The notes beneath the pieces are model-generated. The model was not told where the DNA came from, did not search any database, and saw only the letters and a program-made list of their open reading frames with translations. A DNA stretch of 64,000 nucleotides, from assembly GCA_002813895.1 (NCBI GenBank), contig CP024912.1:248001-312000 (forward strand). The letters run 5' to 3'. Source of the stretch: Cyanobacterium sp. HL-69 (GTDB taxonomy: Bacteria > Cyanobacteriota > Cyanobacteriia > Cyanobacteriales > Cyanobacteriaceae). Shown here in pieces: positions 38,802 through 47,961 of the stretch (its first letter is position 1; the number at the start of each line of letters is the position of its first letter). The translations under genes were made by a program, and so were the position numbers.

Positions 38802-39050
38802 ATGCCTAAAGCTGGAATTCATCCCGAATGGTACCCCGATGCCAAAGTAATTTGTAACGGTGAAGTGGTTATGCACATCGGTTCTACTAAGCCTGAAATT
38901 AACGTTGAGGTTTGGTCTGGAAACCATCCTTTTTATACTGGAACCCAAAAAATTATTGACGCGGAAGGACGTGTGGATCGTTTCTTACGTAAATATGGTA
39001 TGCTCTCTGGCAACCAAGCTCAAGAGACTAAAACCGAAGAAACTAAATAG
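38802..39050 (+). CDS. rpmE: 50S ribosomal protein L31, zinc-free form
   Basis: 82 aa with GIHPEWYPDAKVICNGEV and HPFYTGTQKIIDAEGRVDRFLRKYG. The four zinc cysteines of the C+ form are missing: only C18 remains, and the usual CxxC is WSGN. AGGAG site before the ATG. Last gene of the ribosomal cluster, closed by a terminator. Confidence 0.96.
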   Translation: MPKAGIHPEWYPDAKVICNGEVVMHIGSTKPEINVEVWSGNHPFYTGTQKIIDAEGRVDRFLRKYGMLSGNQAQETKTEETK

Positions 39051-39072
39051 TTTTGACTTTTTTTTCGATTAA

Positions 39073-39106
39073 ACCCCTTCTCTTAATGGAAAAGGGGTAT
39101 TTTTTT
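39073..39106 (+). terminator. Rho-independent terminator of the ribosomal cluster
   Basis: ACCCCTT (39073-39079) pairs with AAGGGGT (39092-39098) over a 12-nt loop, followed by a run of T to 39106. It sits 22 bp behind the rpmE stop. Confidence 0.85.
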
Positions 39107-39107
39107 A

Positions 39108-39605
39108 TTATTTTTTGGTATTAATAGGAGCAATTAATTCATCGGGATCTAAAATAAAGATCGTCTTTTGTTGTTCCTCTTCGGTCACCATTGTCACATG
39201 GGAAGCTATTTTAAAAGTGTCAACCTGACGATAGGATGGGGGTAATGCTCGTATATCCTTAATGGCAATATCATATAAACTAGGGGTATTAGTAACAATG
39301 ATGCCGAATCTTTCCCCTGTACTATTTTCGGCAAGGAGTAAATATTTCTTGTCCTCTCCTTCAAAGATACTTGGGGTATTAAAAAACTTTTTGTGTAAAT
39401 CAATTACGGTTATTTCTTCTCCCTCTATGGTTGCTATGCCATAGTGATTCAATCCACTACCATAGACAGTGGCGAAATTAACTACCTTCTGCACTACATC
39501 TATGTGAAGGGCTGCGTTTAGTTTGCCGATGGGAAAACTGAGCAGTTTGATTTTGTTAACAACAACAGTATTAGATTCGGGAGAAGATAAGTTGGCAAGA
39601 TTCAT
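39108..39605 (-). CDS. CheW-like domain protein
   Basis: 165 residues. From about 17 to 155 it follows the CheW fold: KIKLLSFPIGKLNAALHIDVVQKVV, NHYGIATIEGEEITVIDLHKKFF, LLLAENSTGERFGIIVTNTPSLYDI and TIFILDPDELI. CheW couples receptors to CheA in phototaxis/pilus control; no CheA or receptor is adjacent. The downstream end abuts the ribosomal terminator; upstream by 15 bp is the next minus-strand gene. Confidence 0.85.
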   Translation of the reverse strand: MNLANLSSPESNTVVVNKIKLLSFPIGKLNAALHIDVVQKVVNFATVYGSGLNHYGIATIEGEEITVIDLHKKFFNTPSIFEGEDKKYLLLAENSTGERFGIIVTNTPSLYDIAIKDIRALPPSYRQVDTFKIASHVTMVTEEEQQKTIFILDPDELIAPINTKK

Positions 39606-39620
39606 GGAGTTATTTTTGAG

Positions 39621-40169
39621 TTAGATGTTTTTGTAAACTACTGCACCATCACTGTGTCTATTGTACCCACAAATTAACTGCTCTGTTTCTAGTTGTAATA
39701 ATGTTTCTTTAACGATAGCTGGGCTTAATTCGGTGGCAATCACCACATCAGAAACGGTCATTTCTCCCTGCTCTTTAATAGCCTTGAGGATGAGAATTTC
39801 TAAATTTTGGGGTTGATTTGCTTTTGGGAGGTAGGCTGGTTGTTGATTTTGTACGGGGCTTGCTATGGGTTGGAAGGGTAGAGTTCCATTTTCGTTACGA
39901 GAGGCGATCGCCAATTTATCCCGAGCATGACGCACAGCGATAATATTTTCGATGGTACCACCCACCGCAATGACTCCCCAAACCTCTTCAAAGTCCGGCT
40001 CTTCTACCATGGCGAAGAAGATGAAAAAAGTGATAGCGGCTCCCCAATAACGATTAGTGTAAAGGTAGCCAATGGGGGAGAAGAAAAAAGTTAGTAGTCC
40101 TGTAATAAAAAGATTTTTGTTTGCCTTTTTTTCGAGGTTATATAGTTTTTCGATTTTTTTTTCGCCCAT
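39621..40169 (-). CDS. Two-helix membrane protein with C-terminal winged-helix-like domain
   Basis: 182 residues. Two hydrophobic segments at about 18-36 and 41-53 (FITGLLTFFFSPIGYLYTN...AAITFFIFFAMV) resemble TM2-like proteins; a Pro/Gln-rich linker follows; residues about 125-182 (EILILKAIKEQGEMTVSDVVIATELSPAIVKETLLQLE...) look like a winged-helix DNA-binding or dimer module. The combination is unnamed to me. Just upstream of the CheW-like gene on the same strand. Confidence 0.72.
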   Translation of the reverse strand: MGEKKIEKLYNLEKKANKNLFITGLLTFFFSPIGYLYTNRYWGAAITFFIFFAMVEEPDFEEVWGVIAVGGTIENIIAVRHARDKLAIASRNENGTLPFQPIASPVQNQQPAYLPKANQPQNLEILILKAIKEQGEMTVSDVVIATELSPAIVKETLLQLETEQLICGYNRHSDGAVVYKNI

Positions 40170-40200
40170 ATCACTAACCTCAATTTACTATACTTTGATT

Positions 40201-40767
40201 TTAACATTTATCCTTTTTTTTCAAAGAGGTTTTATGTAAAGTTTTATTTTGGTTTTTAACAATAGTTATTATGAAATAATAAGCAATAATAGATAAAGTT
40301 AAACCAACGCAAAAAGAGCCTATCAAAAGAGTAATAGTTATTTCTGCCCCTGAATCAGCTAAATTTTGCCACGACTCAGAATTGAATTCATCTAAATAAT
40401 TTCCTTGAATTTTAAAGATTTTTTCGAGAATAAACGAACCAATTTGATAGTTAAAGAAAAAGATAGGAACATAGGTGAAAGGGTTACTAATCCAAGTTCC
40501 CATCATGGCAGTAACTTTGTTTGCCCTTAAAATAATAGCTAGTAACAAAGCCCCGATCATTTGTAAACCAAAAAAAGGAAAACTACCTGTAAAAACACCA
40601 ATGGCAAAACCACGGGCGATCGCCTCTGGTCTTTCTTTTAAACTAAGAATACGCCAAATAAAGTATTTATAATAACGTTTGATGGGCGATATTTTTTTTC
40701 TTTTTTTCAAAGGAACAGGTTGTTTTTCAGTAACATTATTTATAGATTTTGATTTATTTTTTAGCAT
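40201..40767 (-). CDS. DUF2062-type membrane protein
   Basis: 188 residues with the DUF2062 core: PEAIARGFAIGVFTGSFPFFGLQ, then NKVTAMMGTWISNPFTYVPIFFFNYQIGSFIL, with about three membrane helices and Lys-rich ends. The family is widespread and uncharacterised. 31 bp upstream of the TM/winged-helix gene, so the three minus-strand genes 40767-39108 may form one operon. Confidence 0.85.
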   Translation of the reverse strand: MLKNKSKSINNVTEKQPVPLKKRKKISPIKRYYKYFIWRILSLKERPEAIARGFAIGVFTGSFPFFGLQMIGALLLAIILRANKVTAMMGTWISNPFTYVPIFFFNYQIGSFILEKIFKIQGNYLDEFNSESWQNLADSGAEITITLLIGSFCVGLTLSIIAYYFIITIVKNQNKTLHKTSLKKKDKC

Positions 40768-40954
40768 TGAGCTATAATATGGATGGATATTTTCATTACA
40801 TATATCTAATAGACAAAATATAGATATAAAAAGTTTATTTCCAAGATTATAATAACAAATTATTTTTCATCTCAAAATTGTAGAGTCCCTTAGCTCCTCA
40901 CTTTCCTCCATTGTGTACCATCCATAATATTGTTGATTTTCTGTTTTTATCGAA

Positions 40955-42508
40955 ATGACTACTAACAACCAAATCCCCCTTTTTCCACCCCGCACCATCG
41001 ATGAATTAGTAGCTGATATTGACCTACTAACCTCAGAAATTCAAGAATTATATTGTCAAGATCAAGTCCCTTGGATAATTGGATACAGTGGCGGTAAAGA
41101 TAGTTCCTGTATTCTACAACTAATTTGGAGGGCGATCGCCCTTTTACCCCCCGAAAAAAGAAGAAAAACAGTTCATGTCATCACCAACGATACCTTTGTG
41201 GAAAATCCCATCGTTTCCCACTGGGTGAGGGGTTGTATCGATAAAATAAATAAATCTGCCCAAGAGCAAACCATGCCCTTCACGGCTCATCTTACCCATC
41301 CTGCCACCAAAGACACCTTTTGGGTATGTTTGATAGGGAAAGGCTACCCCGCCCCCCGTCAGGGCTTTCGCTGGTGTACTGAACGGATGAAAATTCAACC
41401 AGCTAATCAATTTATCCGTGAAACTATTCGAGCCAATGGGGAAGTAATCTTGGTGCTAGGTACTCGTAAAGCCGAAAGTACCACCAGAAAAAGAACCATG
41501 GAAAAACACGAGAAAGGTAGATTTAGAGCCAGATTAAGCATTAACTCCCGTTTACCCAACTCCTACATATATACCCCCATAGAAGATTGGCGCACCGATG
41601 AAGTGTGGATGTATTTACTACAATGGCAAAATCCTTGGGGCGGAGATAATCAAGACTTATTTACCATGTATCGGGGGGCTACCGCTGATAATGAATGTCC
41701 TTTGGTGGTGGATACGTCAACCCCTAGTTGTGGGGATTCTCGGTTTGGTTGTTGGGTATGTACCATGGTAAGCAAAGATAAATCCATGGAAGCGATGATT
41801 CAAAATGATGAAGAGAAAGAATGGTTACAACCCTTGCTAGAGTTGAGAAACGAGTTAGATATTCGGGATGATCGAGATAAAAGAGATTTTCGGCGTATTT
41901 ACGGTAAGGTAGAACTTTTTGAGCGTAATGTGGATGGCGAAACCACCGTGCATAATATTCCAGGCCCATATCTCAAGCAGTGGCGAGAATATTGGTTAAC
42001 AAAGGTATTAGAAGCCCAAATGAGTATTAGGGAAAACGCCCCCCCAGAGTTTCGGGATTTAGATTTAATTTCCATTGCCGAGTTGAGCGAGATTAGAAGA
42101 ATTTGGCTGGAGGAAAAACATGAATTTGATGATAGTTTACCCCGCATCTATGAAGAGGTGACAGGGGAAGAATTTAATGATCCTCGCATTGGGGCAGGTA
42201 ATTCCTTATTAGGTTCGGAGGAATGGCAAACCCTAGAGGAGTTGTGTGAGGGAGACACCATGCACCTAGAGTTGATGACTCGTTTATTGGATACCGAAAG
42301 ACAGTATTTGACAAAGGTTCGTCGGGTGGGTATTTATCAAGCCCTTGAAAAGTGTTTTCATACTAGCTCTCGTTCTCCCGAAGAGGCGATCGCCAATGCG
42401 GAATATATCAGAGATATTAAAAAAACAGCCCAACAAGGGGACGTGAAAGCATTACAACAAAAACTAACATGGGGCAAAATGAAGTTTAGTAAGAGTGGCA
42501 ATGCCTAA
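40955..42508 (+). CDS. dndC: DNA phosphorothioation sulfurtransferase DndC-like
   Basis: PAPS-reductase-family enzyme that in dnd systems adenylates/activates DNA backbone for sulfur insertion. 517 aa: ATP-pyrophosphatase loop SGGKDS at 45-50, RWCTERMK with C141, LGTRKAEST near 169-176, and the iron-sulfur-type set C248, C259, C266 and C269 (SCGDSRFGCWVCTMV). Length and motifs match DndC well. No dndA, dndB, dndD, dndE or restriction genes lie beside it: the neighbours are DUF2062 and a Wzc-like gene. AT content and HIP1 sites look native. Confidence 0.88.
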   Translation: MTTNNQIPLFPPRTIDELVADIDLLTSEIQELYCQDQVPWIIGYSGGKDSSCILQLIWRAIALLPPEKRRKTVHVITNDTFVENPIVSHWVRGCIDKINKSAQEQTMPFTAHLTHPATKDTFWVCLIGKGYPAPRQGFRWCTERMKIQPANQFIRETIRANGEVILVLGTRKAESTTRKRTMEKHEKGRFRARLSINSRLPNSYIYTPIEDWRTDEVWMYLLQWQNPWGGDNQDLFTMYRGATADNECPLVVDTSTPSCGDSRFGCWVCTMVSKDKSMEAMIQNDEEKEWLQPLLELRNELDIRDDRDKRDFRRIYGKVELFERNVDGETTVHNIPGPYLKQWREYWLTKVLEAQMSIRENAPPEFRDLDLISIAELSEIRRIWLEEKHEFDDSLPRIYEEVTGEEFNDPRIGAGNSLLGSEEWQTLEELCEGDTMHLELMTRLLDTERQYLTKVRRVGIYQALEKCFHTSSRSPEEAIANAEYIRDIKKTAQQGDVKALQQKLTWGKMKFSKSGNA

Positions 42509-42512
42509 ATTT

Positions 42513-44768
42513 TTAATCTTTAGCATCATTCTCAACATTGTCGCCAAAAGATAAATTTTCATCATCATCATTTCTAATTAAAAAATTAGATTCATCATCA
42601 TCCTGTGGCTCAATAATTTGATTATCATAGCCCACATTATTAATGACAGCCCCGATTAGTGGTAACTCTTCCTCGATAAAATCATCAATGGTAGTGCCAA
42701 GAAGATTTCTAAGACTCTTACCCGGGTGGGTTACTAAAATAATACCATCTACAAAAGGCTCTAATAATAAAGCATCATTACAACTAGAAACAGATGGAGT
42801 ATCTATCACCACAAAGTCATATTGCGATCGCGCATATCGTAAAAAAGCCTTAATTTCTGCCGACTCCAAAATGGCAGGGGCTTGTTTTTGAAAACCGGGG
42901 CTAGGAACAATGGAAAAGTTAGGAATTTCAGGTACTCTCTGAATCAATAAATTTAAATCCCCACTATTTACCCCTTGAAAATCATAGTAACTAATGGGAT
43001 TACTACTGAGGGCAGGATCTGCTTGTAACTGAAAATATTTGCGAGAACCGGGGTTTTTATCCCGTAAATCTAGTTCAATTAATAAAGTACGTTTTCCAGC
43101 ATTAGCAGAGGCGATCGCCAAATTATAACCTGTCACCGTACGCCCTTCATCGGCAATAACACTAGAAACAAGAATTACCTTAGTATTGTCACCCCCCAAA
43201 CGGCGAATATTACTACGAAGACGTTCATAAAATCGTGAATAAGGAGAATCAGACTCAAATATAATGGGCATTGCCTTACGAAAAGGTTCAGGATTTTCCA
43301 CCATGGGCAACTCTGCCAACAAAGGAACATCCCGTTCCGCAAAAAAGTCTTGTAATTCCCTCGGAGTATGCAATCTCTCATCAAGGGTAGCAAAGAGGAA
43401 AATCACCCCCATAGCCGATGCGAAGCCAATCACCATCCCCACACCCACAATTAGAATAGGACTTGTGGCAGGAGGTACAGGGGGGCTAGGTTCACGAATT
43501 AAAAAAGCAGGTTGTATGATAGTAAAGCTACTATCCGCCTCTGCCTCCGCTGACTGGGCATCCGTCAAAGCTGCAAAAATAGTTTCATAGAGAACCCTTT
43601 GAGACTGAACCTCTTGAATTAAAGAAGTTTGTTGAGTCTGTCTTTCCGGGAACTGCTCATACTCTTGGCGTAAAGTATTTTGAACCTGTTCTACTGCTGC
43701 TAATTGCCCTGCCACGGCATTTCTTTGTCCTTCTAAATTTATTAATCTAGCAGCCAACTGCGCCCTAGTTTGATCCAAGTTACTAGCGTCTCGCACATTA
43801 CCTGTTATCGGTTGAAAAACCCTATCCGTACCAATAACTTCCCTTCCCCTTTCCTCTATTAACCTTTCATTAAGTGCTTTTTGTTCCCTCAACTCTACCA
43901 TGGTGGGATGATCTTCCCTTAAATCAGTTTGTAATCGCTGTAACTCCAAGTCATTTTGTAAAATTAAAGCCCTTAAATTAGCAATGATAGGATCTGCACT
44001 TAGAGCCGAGGATACATAAGCCTCCTCCGGAGTTAATTGCAATTGTTGTTGTAAAGTTTCTATTTCTGCATCAATGCCAGACAATACCACATCTAATTGT
44101 CTTTTTTGTTGTTCAGAACTGGTAATTCCACCGAATAAACTACCATCTTGAACCGATAAGAGTAAAGCACCTTCATTGGAAATATAAGTATAGTAATTTT
44201 GTTCGGCTTGTTCTACATCTTCTTGAACTTCCGCAAGTCTTCTTTGTAAATCGGTAATTTTATTTTGTAATCTTACAGTGTTAACACGATAGCTTTCATT
44301 AACAATTTCCTCCAAAAATACTTGTAAAACGGTTCTCGATTCTTCAGGGGTTCTACCCCCGTCATACCGGAAAGTAATTAAACGAGCGCTCGTATCACTG
44401 TTTTCCCTTGTTTGATTTTCTGGTTCCTCTGGTAAACCCAAAACTAGATCCGCTACGGCTCTTTCTGTTTGTCTTAAATTAAAATCAATACGGTTAGCAA
44501 TATTTTGTATTACCTGTTGAGAGATAATATCCTGAATGTTTGTTAATCTGCCCTGGTTGCGTAATTCTTCTCCCGCTGATGTAAAAGTGGGTAAAGGACT
44601 ATTTACCGATAAACGCCCAAAAGCAAGAATCTTATCTTCCTGTCTTTCTGGTTCGGGAACAAGGGTAAAAAGAAAAGATCCCCCCGTAATTACGGCAAAA
44701 ACCACAATACCTAGCCATTTATGTTCATTGAGGGAAATAAAAAAACGAGTAACAATAGGAGGTGCCAT
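42513..44768 (-). CDS. Wzc-like polysaccharide co-polymerase with degenerate kinase P-loop
   Basis: 751 residues. Membrane helix at about 19-37, a long periplasmic coiled coil (about 160-400), a second helix near 436-460, then a cytoplasmic BY-kinase-like ATPase domain. Walker A is degraded: SSVIADEGRTV (535-545) where the family has GEGK[ST]; the Walker A' LLIELDLRD and B FVVIDTP are present. The C-terminus is acidic and lacks the usual tyrosine cluster. It would control chain length or export of an exopolysaccharide without tyrosine kinase activity. 29 bp behind the Wza-like gene. Confidence 0.88.
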   Translation of the reverse strand: MAPPIVTRFFISLNEHKWLGIVVFAVITGGSFLFTLVPEPERQEDKILAFGRLSVNSPLPTFTSAGEELRNQGRLTNIQDIISQQVIQNIANRIDFNLRQTERAVADLVLGLPEEPENQTRENSDTSARLITFRYDGGRTPEESRTVLQVFLEEIVNESYRVNTVRLQNKITDLQRRLAEVQEDVEQAEQNYYTYISNEGALLLSVQDGSLFGGITSSEQQKRQLDVVLSGIDAEIETLQQQLQLTPEEAYVSSALSADPIIANLRALILQNDLELQRLQTDLREDHPTMVELREQKALNERLIEERGREVIGTDRVFQPITGNVRDASNLDQTRAQLAARLINLEGQRNAVAGQLAAVEQVQNTLRQEYEQFPERQTQQTSLIQEVQSQRVLYETIFAALTDAQSAEAEADSSFTIIQPAFLIREPSPPVPPATSPILIVGVGMVIGFASAMGVIFLFATLDERLHTPRELQDFFAERDVPLLAELPMVENPEPFRKAMPIIFESDSPYSRFYERLRSNIRRLGGDNTKVILVSSVIADEGRTVTGYNLAIASANAGKRTLLIELDLRDKNPGSRKYFQLQADPALSSNPISYYDFQGVNSGDLNLLIQRVPEIPNFSIVPSPGFQKQAPAILESAEIKAFLRYARSQYDFVVIDTPSVSSCNDALLLEPFVDGIILVTHPGKSLRNLLGTTIDDFIEEELPLIGAVINNVGYDNQIIEPQDDDESNFLIRNDDDENLSFGDNVENDAKD

Positions 44769-44797
44769 AAAAAATTGTAGCTATCTATAAAATTATT

Positions 44798-45958
44798 TTA
44801 GAAACGGATATTATTATTATTCCGATTATTATCAAATATTCTGCCATCAATGGCATCTTGGATGAAATTAGTAAAACCAAAAATATCTCTAATGGGTTGA
44901 GTGATAATTCTGATACCTCCCAAGATACGCCCTAAGAGAGTACGACTCACCACAATAACATCATCCTCCCGTAGAGGAAGATTTTGAGCCATATCTCCTG
45001 TCTCTATGGTTTGACGAACGTTAAGAGATTGAGTGACTACTTTACCCAACTCTGGATCAAAACGCATTAGGGTTACTTCATTGTTGGTAATTAGAGGAAT
45101 AAACTCAGGTAGAAGTGCCACTGCATCGAGGAAGGAACTACCGTTAGGAATATTAATATTTCTGAGGGTTACTCCTGCCGCACCCGTGGGTGCTACCACT
45201 CTAACTCTGATAAGAGGTTGGGGAATATTAGTACGGGCTATGAGTGCTCGATCATAATCTTGATCTTGTCCAACTTCGAGGGCAGAAACAACGATAGTAT
45301 CTCCGGGTTGAAGCCGAATACGAGGCTCTCCTGTTCCTTCGATTAGAGGACGGTAGAGATCTAGTTTTTCTTCGATTAAACTGTCATCAGCGAGGCGACG
45401 ACGGACTATGATAGATCGCATATCTGCTTTATTGGTAGTACCTCCAGCTAAGTTGAGGAGGGAGCTCATGGGTATGCCATCACTGACGGTATAATAGCCT
45501 GGTCTAACGACTTCTCCTATTACTGTAAGGTTAAACGGGCGTTGTCCTGTTAATACAGCTAAAACTTGGGGGGGTTCACGCAAAAAACGATTTCCCAGTT
45601 CAAAGCTAATTTTATTTTCTACTTCTTCGGTGGTTAAACCTCGAAGGGATATGCGCCCTAAAATTGGCACGACTACGTTTCCTTGAGCGTCTAGTGTCCC
45701 CGAAAAGCTAAATTCTGGAAATCTTGCCACTGAAACATTAATGGAGTCGCCAAAGTCAAGACGGTAATCATTTAAATGTTGTGCGTTTCCTTCGTTGAAT
45801 GGTTCTGGTTCATAACCTCTGGGTACTGAAGGAAAGTTTGATGGGTCGTTGGTTTGAAGGTTTAAATTGTTTTGTGACCACGCTATTTGTTGGGGTATAA
45901 GAATCACGAGGAAAGAATGAAATAAGAGTATCTTTAGGGGGTGAAACTTATTAGTCAT
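44798..45958 (-). CDS. Polysaccharide export protein, Wza/OPX type
   Basis: 386 residues. An N-terminal hydrophobic signal (about 8-27) ends near AWSQ; no lipobox cysteine is obvious. The Poly_export domain begins YRLDFGDSINVSVARFPEFS and includes GNVVVPILGRISLRGLTTEEV; at least two SLBB-type repeats follow (PFNLTVIGEVVRPGYYTV; RVRVVAPTGAAGVTLRNI). Acts at the outer membrane as exit channel with the Wzc-like partner downstream. Part of the minus-strand locus from the exosortase. Confidence 0.9.
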   Translation of the reverse strand: MTNKFHPLKILLFHSFLVILIPQQIAWSQNNLNLQTNDPSNFPSVPRGYEPEPFNEGNAQHLNDYRLDFGDSINVSVARFPEFSFSGTLDAQGNVVVPILGRISLRGLTTEEVENKISFELGNRFLREPPQVLAVLTGQRPFNLTVIGEVVRPGYYTVSDGIPMSSLLNLAGGTTNKADMRSIIVRRRLADDSLIEEKLDLYRPLIEGTGEPRIRLQPGDTIVVSALEVGQDQDYDRALIARTNIPQPLIRVRVVAPTGAAGVTLRNINIPNGSSFLDAVALLPEFIPLITNNEVTLMRFDPELGKVVTQSLNVRQTIETGDMAQNLPLREDDVIVVSRTLLGRILGGIRIITQPIRDIFGFTNFIQDAIDGRIFDNNRNNNNIRF

Positions 45959-46066
45959 TGTGATCTTAATTAATTTTTATGCTTCAGATTATAACGATTT
46001 TAATAATTGTAATAGAGTTGGTTATCAATTTTTTTACTTAATATTAATTTTTGTGTTTGTTTAACT

Positions 46067-46966
46067 TTACCTAATTTTGTTTGTAATTGCTGTTTGCACT
46101 TGTTTTGCTATGGTTGTTATTTCTTCTTGTCTTGGTTTTATTTCTTCTAAAGGATCTATATATAGTCTTAAACTTATGGCTACCCACCCAGTGCGATCGC
46201 CCTTAATTTGACTTTTTAGATCACTCATAAACCAACGATAAGGTTTATAATGTCCTCCATCTTTCCATGTGTACCAATTCATCATCGCTACAGTATTATT
46301 CTGATTCCAACCCCTTTGAAATAGGGCTGTAATAGTAAGATTATCTTCAGTATTAAAGGTGATGCTTTGTTGAGAGTCTGTTGACCAATCTTGAGGATCT
46401 ATTAAAGGAATTATTGTATTCTGATTATCTAAATTTCTAATGGTAAAGGCACGAGAACATATGGATGGTAGAGAGCCTAAAATAATATTTAAGGTATTTT
46501 TATCCACATCTTTTTGCTCAATTAATGTGCCTATATTTTTAGCAGATGATTCAATATTTAATTCCTGTGGTGTCAAAGATAATTTTTCGGAGATTTCTTG
46601 CAGACAGAAAGACGCATTTACATTTAAACTTTGTAAATCAGTCCATTCAACGCTAGGTTTATCTTTAAAATAAGGCTGAGGTTGTATTAATAAACTAGCA
46701 GTAAGATTGTCTTTTTCCATGACTTCCCAGTGCCAATTTTTGCCACTTAGTCTTACTCTATGTCTTTCTACTGTTTTCCAACCTTCCAATGATATAGAGT
46801 CGTTTTTTAAGCTATTAATTAACCTCATATTACTAGGTTCATTTTCACTACTCCAACTCCAGTTTCCTCCTCTTAAATAGCCAGGCAAAACTCCTATAAC
46901 AATCAATAATATTAGGATAATTATTAAACCTAAATAAGAAGATTTTTTTTCTTTTTTATCAGGCAT
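46067..46966 (-). CDS. EpsI/exosortase-associated protein (cyanoexosortase-system type)
   Basis: 299 residues: Lys-rich start, one membrane helix (about 11-30), then a periplasmic domain of the DUF3485/EpsI kind (RHRVRLSGKNWHWEVM, FQRGWNQNNTVAMMNWYTWKDG). These proteins accompany exosortases; here the exosortase is directly upstream by 68 bp. Enzymatic role unknown. Annotated cyanobacterial homologues are called cyanoexosortase A or B system-associated protein; which class is not decided. Confidence 0.78.
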   Translation of the reverse strand: MPDKKEKKSSYLGLIIILILLIVIGVLPGYLRGGNWSWSSENEPSNMRLINSLKNDSISLEGWKTVERHRVRLSGKNWHWEVMEKDNLTASLLIQPQPYFKDKPSVEWTDLQSLNVNASFCLQEISEKLSLTPQELNIESSAKNIGTLIEQKDVDKNTLNIILGSLPSICSRAFTIRNLDNQNTIIPLIDPQDWSTDSQQSITFNTEDNLTITALFQRGWNQNNTVAMMNWYTWKDGGHYKPYRWFMSDLKSQIKGDRTGWVAISLRLYIDPLEEIKPRQEEITTIAKQVQTAITNKIR

Positions 46967-47034
46967 TTTATTTATTAATCTATTTTACATTTATTTATTC
47001 TGAAAATACATGATTAATTTATATTCACTGATGG

Positions 47035-47961
47035 CTAAAATTTAAAATTAAATTCATCATCATCAGATTTTAACTGTTCTGATTGATTATCAAATTTGGG
47101 AGCAAAATCTATTTTTTCAATCCATAGAAGTAAAGCAAAAATAAACCCTAACATGACGGTAGAATAAAGACTTCCGCCCCAATCATCATGAAACCAAACA
47201 AACAAGGAATCCTGTCTTGCACCATGGAAAAACGCTAAAATTGCATTACGAAATACATTACCCATGACACTAATAAATACTGCACCTACCAACAAACATA
47301 GGGAGCGAGTGCGATCGCCCAAAACATCCCGCCAATATAGTAAAATCAAAGAAACATATAAACTGGTAAAAAGCATCTTTAACCCTGCACAATAGGGGGC
47401 TACCTCCACCAATCGACCATTTACCGAGAGATATATACCATTCACCGCCACATCAAAACCCAGGTGAAATAGTAAAAATCCCGAAAGAGAAGCAATAAAT
47501 CTTTGTAACCAAAGGGTGTAAGGAGTTATTAAATAAGGGATAGAGTTGGGAGTTGCCAAAATTATCAACACAAAGGGAAACCAAAATAACTTTAATCCCG
47601 CTTTACCCTTCAAAAAATAACCAACTCCCAATAAAATCAGGGGAAATGAAAGATTAACAAATTCTGGCACTCCTGAGAGGTAAAAAATACCACCGACACT
47701 AAGGGGGAAAAAACCTTCTGGGCGAAATAGATTCGGTAATTTTTGCCACTTTTTTTTATCAAGCCAACAAAGATAAAATGCAAAAGGAATACCAATCACC
47801 CCATGGCTAAAGTATTCATGTTCGATACCGATGGTTTTATTTAGCCAACCATCATACCAGTGCCATATTAAAGGAAAATACATCAAACATAAAAATCCCA
47901 GTATTAGATAGGAGATTGTTTGTTCGTTTAGATAATTCTGTTTATTCTTAATTAGTGCCAT
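47035..47961 (-). CDS. Exosortase (cyanoexosortase B-like)
   Basis: Polytopic membrane transpeptidase that in the family cleaves PEP-CTERM tails and links them to cell-surface glycan. 308 aa with about eight hydrophobic segments. The catalytic triad pattern is visible: C191 in VAPYCAGLKML, R238 in MGNVFRNAIL and H258 in FVWFHDDWGG. EHEYFSHG near 48 is also typical. No PEP-CTERM substrate gene was found in the window. First gene of the minus-strand exopolysaccharide locus. Confidence 0.88.
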   Translation of the reverse strand: MALIKNKQNYLNEQTISYLILGFLCLMYFPLIWHWYDGWLNKTIGIEHEYFSHGVIGIPFAFYLCWLDKKKWQKLPNLFRPEGFFPLSVGGIFYLSGVPEFVNLSFPLILLGVGYFLKGKAGLKLFWFPFVLIILATPNSIPYLITPYTLWLQRFIASLSGFLLFHLGFDVAVNGIYLSVNGRLVEVAPYCAGLKMLFTSLYVSLILLYWRDVLGDRTRSLCLLVGAVFISVMGNVFRNAILAFFHGARQDSLFVWFHDDWGGSLYSTVMLGFIFALLLWIEKIDFAPKFDNQSEQLKSDDDEFNFKF

